8,715 bases of DNA. Source: DATGJX01 sp035279385. GTDB taxonomy: Bacteria; Vulcanimicrobiota; Vulcanimicrobiia; Vulcanimicrobiales; Vulcanimicrobiaceae. The DNA lies in assembly GCA_035279385.1 (NCBI GenBank), contig DATEHZ010000117.1:1-8715 (forward strand). Reading direction: 5' to 3'. The notes under the pieces are model-generated. The model was not told the DNA's origin and ran no database searches. It worked only from the letters and a program-made list of their open reading frames with translations. Positions within the stretch are counted from its first letter, which is position 1. Each line of letters begins with the position of its first letter. Below, piece after piece: positions 1 through 4,914 of the stretch. Both the position numbers and the translations under genes were made by a program.

Positions 1-797
1 CGCTGACGGGCGTGGTGCTCGCGTCGTACCGCGCGCACGTGACGTTCGCGATGATCGGATGGATCGTGCTCGCGTTCACGTGTGCGCGCTTTGCCGCGAT
101 GGGGTTCAACCGCATCGTCGATCGCGAGATCGACGCGCGCAATCCGCGCACGGCGCGGCGGGCGCTCGCGAGCGGGCAGATGGATCCGGCGGTGATGCTC
201 TGGGCGTGCGCGCTCGGCGTGATGCTGCTGCTCGTCGCGGCATGGGAACTCAATCCGCTCTGCGTCAAACTGCTGCCGATTGCCGCGCTCGGCGTGTTCG
301 TCTACCCGCTCTGCAAACGCTTCACGTGGCTCACGCATTTCGTGCTCGGCGCCGTCGACGCGCTCGCACCGCTCGGCGCGTTCATCGGCGTGGCGGGCAC
401 GGTAACGTGGCCCGCAATCTTGCTCTTCGGCGCCGTCACCGTCTGGGTCGCCGGTTTCGACATCATCTACGCGCTGATGGATTTGCCGATCGATCGCGAG
501 CAGGGCATCAGTTCGCTCCCCGCGCGCTTTGGCGAGCGCAGCGCGCGCGTGCTGCCGATGCTGCTGCACGGCGCAATGGTTGTCATGCTCGCCGGAGCGG
601 GCGTGCTCACCCATGCGTCGTGGCCGTACGCGGTGGGGCTTGCGGCGGCAATCGTGCTGATCGCGTACGAGGATCGGCTTTTCGGCAGCGCCGAAAACGT
701 GTTCGTGCTCAACGAGCGCGTCTTTATCGCAAACATGGCGTTCTCGGTCGTCTTCTTGGGAACGGTCGTCGCCGGCTTCACGTTGGGGAGGGTGTGA
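1..797 (+). CDS. UbiA-family polyprenyltransferase, 5' end missing
   Basis: This is a membrane aromatic prenyltransferase of the UbiA superfamily, which joins a polyprenyl diphosphate to an aromatic acid during quinone synthesis. The gene enters from the left; the first whole codon is at 3, the frame is open to the window edge, and 264 residues are visible. The GTG at 12 is unlikely to be the true start, because family members are usually near 290 residues and the first membrane helix would be cut. Two Asp-rich, Mg-diphosphate-binding motifs are clear: NRIVDREIDARNPRT (bases 108-152) and DIIYALMDLPIDRE (459-500). Between and after them are strongly hydrophobic segments consistent with a multi-helix membrane protein. 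The motifs fit 4-hydroxybenzoate prenyltransferase (UbiA) or the menaquinone futalosine-pathway enzyme MqnP. The sequence alone does not separate these, so no symbol is given. Its TGA stop overlaps the GTG start of the next gene. Confidence 0.9.
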   Translation, partial: LTGVVLASYRAHVTFAMIGWIVLAFTCARFAAMGFNRIVDREIDARNPRTARRALASGQMDPAVMLWACALGVMLLLVAAWELNPLCVKLLPIAALGVFVYPLCKRFTWLTHFVLGAVDALAPLGAFIGVAGTVTWPAILLFGAVTVWVAGFDIIYALMDLPIDREQGISSLPARFGERSARVLPMLLHGAMVVMLAGAGVLTHASWPYAVGLAAAIVLIAYEDRLFGSAENVFVLNERVFIANMAFSVVFLGTVVAGFTLGRV

Positions 798-1957
798 GCA
801 TTCACCGCAAAGGTTTTCTTCTTTCGGGCGCCGCCGCGCTGGCGGGTGCTGCATTACCCTCGGCCGCCCGCGCGCAATTCCGCCCGTACGCGCAGCAGCT
901 CACGCTCGCGGTAAACGTCCCGCTCTCCGGCGATCGCGGCGCTGCCGGCCGCGAGATCGCGAGCGGCGTGCAGGCCGCCGTCGATGAAGCAAATCGCTTC
1001 ACCGGCACCTATGCGACCGCGTACTCGATGCGTACGTTCGACGACATGGACGCACTCGCGCAAGCGATGGTGAACGTGCAATTCGCATCGGCCGATTCGA
1101 CGGTGCTCGCCGTCATCGGCGGGTTTGACGGATCGCTGCTGACGGCGTCCCTTCCGACGTACGCGAATCAGCAAATGCCGCTGCTCGTTCCGGGGAGCAC
1201 GGCCGACGGCGTGACGGCGCAAGGCTACCGCAACGTGTGGCGTTTGCCGACGAAAGATACGACCGAAGGGCAGCTGCACGCGCTCTTCGTTGCGCGCCGC
1301 ATGAAGCCAAAATTTGCCCTGGCCGTAACGCAGGACGGCGATTACGGCCCCGAAGTAGCGCACGCGTTCGTCGATCAATTGAAGAACGTGAAGATGAACG
1401 CCGACGGATTCGAATTCGCGTTCGACAAACCGGACTACGCTGCGGCCGCCAAGCGTATCGCGGAGAAGAAACCCGACTACGTCGTGCTCTGCGGAACGAG
1501 CGACGCGATGGGGCCCCTCGTACCGGCGCTGCGCGGAGCGGGATACACCGGGAAGATCGGCGCGACGCAGGGCTTCTACAATCAACTCACGCTTGCGAAA
1601 TATGCCGATGCATTCGACGGGGGATATATCTCCACGTCGTTTCCGCCGCTCGATCGCGCGCCCGACGTGCTCAACGCGCTTACCGACTTTCGAGCGCGCT
1701 ACGCGGTAACCTCGCTCTCGGCGTTTGCGTATGCGGCGGCCCAGATCGTGATTGCCGCTTCCAAACGGACGGGCGCGAACAACCGCTTGACGACGATGAC
1801 GGCGCTGCAAACGCCGTCATCGTACAACACCATCGTCGGATCGTTTGCGTTCACGCCGACCGGCGATCCCGTCGATCCGAACCTGTACTTCTACCAGATT
1901 ACGGACGGCAAGTTCAAATACGCCGCGCCGTACCACCCAACGAGTTTTGTACTGTGA
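794..1957 (+). CDS. ABC transporter substrate-binding protein, LivK/Peripla_BP_6 type
   Basis: This 387-residue extracytoplasmic solute receptor belongs to the branched-chain amino acid type (type I periplasmic binding fold). The GTG start at 794 overlaps the upstream stop by 4 bases (GTGA), with GGGGAGG just before it; the reading frame is open further upstream, but only as a shadow of the prenyltransferase gene. Residues 1-27 form a signal peptide: HRKGFLLSG, then an Ala-rich core, then ARA|QF as the likely cleavage site. The RKGFLL segment resembles a Tat motif with Lys for the second Arg. The mature protein opens with LTLAVNVPLSGDRGAAG (about 36-52), typical of LivJ/LivK proteins, followed by VIGGFDGSLLTASLP and FALAVTQDGDYGPEV, all characteristic of the family. 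No permease or ATPase genes for this receptor follow. The ligand cannot be told: relatives bind amino acids, amides, urea or aromatic acids. Overlap with the prenyltransferase implies co-translation, perhaps reflecting a shared aromatic or quinone theme. Confidence 0.85.
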   Translation: MSIHRKGFLLSGAAALAGAALPSAARAQFRPYAQQLTLAVNVPLSGDRGAAGREIASGVQAAVDEANRFTGTYATAYSMRTFDDMDALAQAMVNVQFASADSTVLAVIGGFDGSLLTASLPTYANQQMPLLVPGSTADGVTAQGYRNVWRLPTKDTTEGQLHALFVARRMKPKFALAVTQDGDYGPEVAHAFVDQLKNVKMNADGFEFAFDKPDYAAAAKRIAEKKPDYVVLCGTSDAMGPLVPALRGAGYTGKIGATQGFYNQLTLAKYADAFDGGYISTSFPPLDRAPDVLNALTDFRARYAVTSLSAFAYAAAQIVIAASKRTGANNRLTTMTALQTPSSYNTIVGSFAFTPTGDPVDPNLYFYQITDGKFKYAAPYHPTSFVL

Positions 1958-2212
1958 CGTGATGCGGCGCACGGTGCGCGCACGGCTGCGCCGCCGGCGC
2001 CTCGTCCTCTTCCAACATCAATACGAACCGCAATTTCCAAGCACCGAGCGCAATACAAAACTTCGCCCCAAACAGTTCCATTTTAACGGCGCTCCGCTCT
2101 AAGCTGCGCGCCCCCCGTCCTAAACGACGGGGCCCCCGAGCCGCGGGGCGCATATGCATTACTGCTGACGTGGGCTCTCCCCGAGGGCGCCCCAAAAAGC
2201 ACTTGGATCATG
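1958..2212. other. Convergent intergenic region with GC-rich inverted repeats
   Basis: This 255-bp stretch lies between the stop codons of the plus-strand solute-binding gene and the minus-strand permease gene. I see no credible gene here: the open frames are shadows or Arg-rich translations of GC-rich DNA. The left part (to about 2100) is unremarkable and locally richer in A and T. The right part (2108-2193) is a cluster of complementary segments: CCCCGTC/GACGGGG (2113-2119 with 2126-2132), CCCCG/CGGGG (2134-2138 with 2144-2148) and GGGGCGC/GCGCCCC (2145-2151 with 2187-2193). It most likely acts as a transcript end for one or both converging operons. Confidence 0.6.
2113..2132. terminator. 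Candidate bidirectional hairpin terminator without a T-tract
   Basis: A perfect 7-bp stem CCCCGTC/GACGGGG with the 6-base loop CTAAAC lies 155 bases after the solute-binding gene stop and 80 bases beyond the permease stop. Its place between convergent genes fits termination in either direction. There is no U-tract on either side, so it is not a classical intrinsic terminator. It may instead protect 3' ends, or just be a stable hairpin. Confidence 0.35.
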
Positions 2213-3223
2213 TTAGGCCTCCACGCGGCGCCATTGGGCGACCGCCAGTGCGACGTAGCCGGCGATCAGCGCGCACAGCACGCCGACGCTGCCGGGATAG
2301 GGCATCATCATCGGCCGATCGCGCTGGAACGATACGTACGAGATCGGATCGATGTACGAGAGCCCGCGGAAAATCGCGTAGAACCACGCCGCGATCGGAT
2401 TCACGGCAGCAACGCCTTGGAGCGCCGCAGCGAGGCTCGGGATGAAAATCGCCGCTACCCAGCCCAGACCGATCACCACGCCCGGACCACGCTTGAGCGA
2501 TGCGCTTGCCGCCGTGACGAGCGCGTACCACGCAATCGGAGCGGCGAGCGCGAGCAAAATCGCCCATCCCATATTCGCGCCGTACGCGAACTTCGGAACG
2601 AAAAACATCAGCGTTGCCAGGAGCGTCACCGCAATCGTCAGCAGTTGCGAGACGATAATTGCAGCCGCATCGACGCCGATGCTCGCAAGCGCGTAGCGTT
2701 CGCGTGAGACCGGCTTGGTCCACGCAAGTTCGAGATGTCCGTCGTTCTCCTTCGCCAGCACGCCGCCCAAAATCGACGCAACGATCAGGCCCATGGGAAT
2801 GCTGATCAGGAAGCAAATGCCCAGGTCGAATGCCGGCACCTCGGGCTGGTAGTGTAACGTCGTATGCCGTTTGTCGCCTTCGACGTTCTCGTTCATGCTC
2901 GCCATGCCGAGCACGAAGTCGCTACGATGCCGGTTCGATCCGCGCGGTTCCAAAATGTCCATGTCGACCGCGCCGCTCTTATGCTTGACGATAACGGCGT
3001 GAATCTGCTTTGCGGGATCGTCGATGACGGTGCGAATCGAGCCGTCTGGCAGCGTCGTATTTGTGACGTGCGCCGTCGGCGAGTTCTGCATCGCAGCCTG
3101 CCAGTGGCTGTCGTGCACGGAGATACGCAAAACGATCGCCGCCAGAAGAAAGAGCCCAAGCAAGATAAGCGCGATGAAGATCGCACGCTTGGCACGCGCA
3201 TATTCAACGAAATAGTACATCAC
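2213..3223 (-). CDS. ABC-2 type transporter permease subunit
   Basis: This is the membrane subunit of an ABC exporter, 336 residues, partner of the ATPase encoded just upstream. Hydrophobic segments are visible at about 14-34, 132-156, 184-209, 216-238, 246-266 and 310-331, giving a six-helix ABC-2 topology. A hydrophilic stretch of nearly 100 residues (35-130) separates the first two helices and probably lies outside the membrane. After helix 2 the sequence LAKENDGHLELAWTKPVSRE carries the E-G-x-L-E...T-x-P-x-S-R pattern common in ABC-2 permeases at the ATPase contact loop. The start chosen is GTG at 3223, which overlaps the ATPase stop (GTGA), with GGAGAG 6 bases before it. ATG at 3220 is nearly as good and changes the protein by one residue. 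It is the last gene of the GntR-ABC operon. The substrate is unknown; YtrA-linked exporters in Firmicutes respond to cell-wall stress, but that link is not shown here. Confidence 0.85.
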   Translation of the reverse strand: MMYYFVEYARAKRAIFIALILLGLFLLAAIVLRISVHDSHWQAAMQNSPTAHVTNTTLPDGSIRTVIDDPAKQIHAVIVKHKSGAVDMDILEPRGSNRHRSDFVLGMASMNENVEGDKRHTTLHYQPEVPAFDLGICFLISIPMGLIVASILGGVLAKENDGHLELAWTKPVSRERYALASIGVDAAAIIVSQLLTIAVTLLATLMFFVPKFAYGANMGWAILLALAAPIAWYALVTAASASLKRGPGVVIGLGWVAAIFIPSLAAALQGVAAVNPIAAWFYAIFRGLSYIDPISYVSFQRDRPMMMPYPGSVGVLCALIAGYVALAVAQWRRVEA

Positions 3224-4122
3224 GATGCACTCTCCACGAGGTCGGCTGTTTGTCCGCCGTCAACGGCATTGAGGAAAATGTCTTCCAGGTTCAGGTCGAC
3301 GATTCGCACGCTCTGCGCGCCCATCGAGGCGAGCTCGCCGGCGACGCCGTCGCTGCCGGCGCTCACCGTCAAACGCAAGATGCGGCCCGTCTTCTCGACG
3401 CGCGTTATACGCGCGTCTTTGGCCAGGCCGTTGAGCGCGACGGCGTCCGATTCAAAGATCGCTTCGACGATCTTCGAGTCCGCTTTGAGATCGTCGACCG
3501 CGCCGGCTAGCGCGATCCGCCCGTTCTTGAGCACGGCGATGTGGTCCGCGGCGCGCTCCACTTGTCCGATTTGGTGCGACGAAAGCACGATGGTCGCACC
3601 TTGCGCCGAGGCGTCGATAATCAGTTTGAGAACCGAACGCTGATTCACCGGATCCAGACCGCTCGTCGGTTCGTCCAAAACCATGATTTCCGGTTCGAGC
3701 GCGAACGCCAGCACGACGGAAAGCGCCGTACGCATGCCTTTGGACATCGTGCGTACGCGTTTACGCGCATCGAGCGAGAAGAGCTGCATCAGCTCGTCCG
3801 CGCGTTTTTCGTTGTAGCGCTTGAACGCGCGCTTCTGCATCTCCAGATGCTCGGCCGCGCTCATCCATTCGTAGAGCGCGCTCCGCTCGGGCACGTAGGC
3901 CAAGCGTTCGAACGTTTCCGGGCGCAGCGGCTTGCCGCCGAAGCGTATCTCGCCGGACGTCGGCACGGCCAGACCCAGCATACATTTGAACGTGCTCGTC
4001 TTGCCGGCGCCGTTCGGACCGAGCAGACCGAACACGGATCCTTCAGGGATCTCGATGCTCACGTCGTCGACCGCGGTAAATTTGCCGAACCGCTTGGTCA
4101 AATGATCGATCGAAATGCTCAT
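3220..4122 (-). CDS. ABC transporter ATP-binding protein (exporter type)
   Basis: This cytoplasmic ATPase subunit of 300 residues powers the adjacent permease. Visible motifs are: Walker A GPNGAGKTS (residues 35-43); YVPERSALYEW near the Q-loop, with Glu where many transporters have Gln; signature region TMSKGMR (125-131), a variant of LSGGQ; Walker B plus D-loop IMVLDEPTSGLDP (146-158); and the switch His in SSHQ (183). A C-terminal extension of about 90 residues follows, usual for this exporter class. The ATG at 4122 is preferred over the in-frame upstream start at 4140, because GGAGGA lies immediately before it and the protein then begins MSISIDHLTKRFGK, the typical family start. It overlaps the GntR stop by 4 bases (ATGA), and its own stop overlaps the permease start, so the three genes are translationally coupled. 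Confidence 0.92.
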   Translation of the reverse strand: MSISIDHLTKRFGKFTAVDDVSIEIPEGSVFGLLGPNGAGKTSTFKCMLGLAVPTSGEIRFGGKPLRPETFERLAYVPERSALYEWMSAAEHLEMQKRAFKRYNEKRADELMQLFSLDARKRVRTMSKGMRTALSVVLAFALEPEIMVLDEPTSGLDPVNQRSVLKLIIDASAQGATIVLSSHQIGQVERAADHIAVLKNGRIALAGAVDDLKADSKIVEAIFESDAVALNGLAKDARITRVEKTGRILRLTVSAGSDGVAGELASMGAQSVRIVDLNLEDIFLNAVDGGQTADLVESAS

Positions 4123-4517
4123 TGTTCCTCCGGGAACCACCGCGCGAGCGCGGCCTGAAAGAGTGCTCGGATTTGCGTGGCGCTAAGGCCAATCGATTTT
4201 GCTTCACGAACGGCTTGCAGCAGCGTTTCTCCCGCTACGTCGGAAGCGGCCGCGCGCGAGGTTTCGATCGAGCCGTTTCCGCGAACGAACGATCCGCGTC
4301 CGGGCGCCGTCTCTATCACCTCGTCGCGTTCGAGCTCGCGGTAGGCGCGCGCAACGGTATTCGGATTTACCGTGAGATCGAGCGCGAGTTGCTTGACCGT
4401 AGGCAGCTGCTCGCCGGGGGCGAGCACGCCGAGCGCCACGGAGCGTTTTATCTGCTCGATGATCTGCAGGTAGATCGGAACGCCGCTGCGCGGGTCGACC
4501 GTGAGTACGGCTGGCAT
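4119..4517 (-). CDS. GntR-family transcriptional regulator, YtrA subfamily
   Basis: This is a short DNA-binding repressor of 132 residues. The N-terminal winged helix-turn-helix spans about residues 11-78, with the family pattern SGVPIYLQIIEQIKRSV, then LAPGEQLPTVKQLALDL, NPNTVARAYRELE and the wing PGRGSFV. Only about 54 residues follow, a helical tail with no room for a FadR, HutC or aminotransferase effector domain. This is the hallmark of the YtrA subfamily, whose members control the ABC exporter genes beside them. The ATG at 4517 has no strong ribosome site of its own and lies 12 bases after the 38-residue small ORF, so translation may be coupled to that ORF. The gene overlaps the ATPase start by 4 bases. 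A palindrome over the operon promoter (4687-4708) is the obvious operator, implying autoregulation. The inducing signal is unknown. Confidence 0.93.
   Translation of the reverse strand: MPAVLTVDPRSGVPIYLQIIEQIKRSVALGVLAPGEQLPTVKQLALDLTVNPNTVARAYRELERDEVIETAPGRGSFVRGNGSIETSRAAASDVAGETLLQAVREAKSIGLSATQIRALFQAALARWFPEEQ
4126..4131 (-). promoter_or_regulatory. Ribosome binding site deciding the ABC ATPase start
   Basis: On the minus strand GGAGGA lies inside the last codons of the GntR gene (Pro-Glu-Glu-Gln) and ends three bases before the ATG at 4122. It supports that start over the longer in-frame option at 4140. Confidence 0.7.
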
Positions 4518-4529
4518 ACCGGCCCGCGC

Positions 4530-4646
4530 TTAGAGCTTCGGGCCCCAGCCAAGGAACAGGCTGCCGGACTGCTGCTCCAGCGGGAAGGACGGGCGGCGGG
4601 ATTCGGTTTCGAGGGTGCGGACCTGACGATTGAGGCGGACGGTCAT
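4530..4646 (-). CDS. Small ORF, 38 residues, first in the GntR-ABC operon
   Basis: I do not recognise this protein. The ORF begins MTVRLNRQVRTLE and ends SLFLGWGPKL, with no obvious membrane span or signal peptide and a basic N-terminal half. Support for it being real: AGGGAG stands 5 bases before the ATG, the best ribosome site of the operon's first two genes; 32 of the 37 codons after the start end in G or C, as in real genes of this genome; it fills the space between promoter and repressor; and it stops with TAA 12 bases before the GntR start. It could be a leader peptide that couples translation to the repressor, a small regulator or partner of the exporter, or a secreted peptide substrate. 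None of these is shown by the sequence. Confidence 0.6.
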   Translation of the reverse strand: MTVRLNRQVRTLETESRRPSFPLEQQSGSLFLGWGPKL

Positions 4647-4686
4647 GATTTCTCCCTAAACTTTCTGTGCCAGTACCAATCTGCTG

Positions 4687-4708
4687 TTGTACTAGTACAC
4701 TAGTACAA
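4687..4708. promoter_or_regulatory. Palindromic operator, probably bound by the adjacent GntR/YtrA protein
   Basis: The half-sites TTGTACTAGT and ACTAGTACAA are exact reverse complements of 10 bases, separated by the two bases AC. It is strikingly AT-rich against the surrounding GC-rich DNA and overlaps the minus-strand -10 box and the expected transcription start. A bound dimer there would block polymerase. The binding protein is inferred from position: GntR-family repressors bind such dyads, and the YtrA-type gene is the second ORF downstream. Confidence 0.8.
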
Positions 4709-4732
4709 TAGCATAATCGGCGTCAGAGTCAA
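4705..4732 (-). promoter_or_regulatory. Sigma70-type promoter of the small ORF-GntR-ABC operon
   Basis: On the minus strand TTGACT (4732-4727) and TATTGT (4710-4705) are separated by 16 bases, close to the TTGACA/TATAAT consensus. Transcription would begin near 4698, giving a leader of about 50 bases before the small ORF at 4646. The -10 box runs into the palindrome at 4687-4708. Start-site mapping has not been seen, so this rests on sequence and position. Confidence 0.7.
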
Positions 4733-4742
4733 GCCCCCGGGC

Positions 4743-4775
4743 AAAAAAATTCCGGCGCTCTTTTCGAACGCCGGA
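4743..4775 (-). terminator. Intrinsic terminator of the LuxR-regulator transcript
   Basis: Read on the minus strand, a 7-bp stem TCCGGCG/CGCCGGA (positions 4775-4769 with 4757-4751, 11-base loop) is followed by an A-to-T change and seven T residues (4749-4743). This is a classical Rho-independent terminator. It follows the LuxR-type gene and the 28-residue ORF and ends about 10 bases before the -35 box of the next operon. Confidence 0.85.
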
Positions 4776-4783
4776 TTCGGATG

Positions 4784-4870
4784 TTACGAGTCTTTTTCTT
4801 CCGCTGCGTCGTCGCCGGGCGGCGCGGGCGGTGCCGGCGGTCCCCCGCCTTGGTGCTGAAAACGAAGCAT
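4784..4870 (-). CDS. Small proline-rich ORF, 28 residues, after the LuxR-type regulator
   Basis: This is an unrecognised ORF between the regulator stop (4915) and the terminator stem (4775). It begins MLRFQHQGGG, continues with PPAPPAPPG and ends with an acidic tail DDAAEEKDS before TAA. AAAGG lies 6 bases before the ATG, a usable ribosome site. The ORF fits exactly between regulator and terminator, so it would be transcribed with the regulator. Against it: it is very short, and Gly/Pro/Ala codons are expected by chance in GC-rich DNA. If real, it may be a small soluble peptide; no function can be assigned. Confidence 0.4.
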   Translation of the reverse strand: MLRFQHQGGGPPAPPAPPGDDAAEEKDS

Positions 4871-4914
4871 GACTTGCCTTTCATGTGCAGTGGCTCGGCT
4901 GCGCCATGGGCCTT

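Noticed and set aside
59..793. Upstream in-frame extension of the solute-binding protein ORF to 59
   Set aside because: The extension is Arg/Ala-rich shadow translation of the prenyltransferase gene; the signal peptide starts at the GTG at 794.
854..1810. Long minus-strand open frame (318 codons) opposite the solute-binding gene
   Set aside because: Arg/Val-rich low-complexity composition expected from the antisense of a GC-rich gene; the plus strand encodes a clear family protein.
1845..2102. Small plus-strand ORF spanning the end of the solute-binding gene and the spacer
   Set aside because: Most of it overlaps the known gene in another frame, is Arg-rich, and has no ribosome site.
2145..2200. 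Possible glycine-type riboswitch on the minus strand (GGGGAGAGCCC)
   Set aside because: Only the GGAGAG element matches; the other conserved glycine riboswitch boxes are missing, and the place, downstream of convergent genes, is wrong for a riboswitch.
4123..4140. Longer ABC ATPase starting at 4140
   Set aside because: Adds six residues not seen in the family and ignores the GGAGGA site just before the ATG at 4122.
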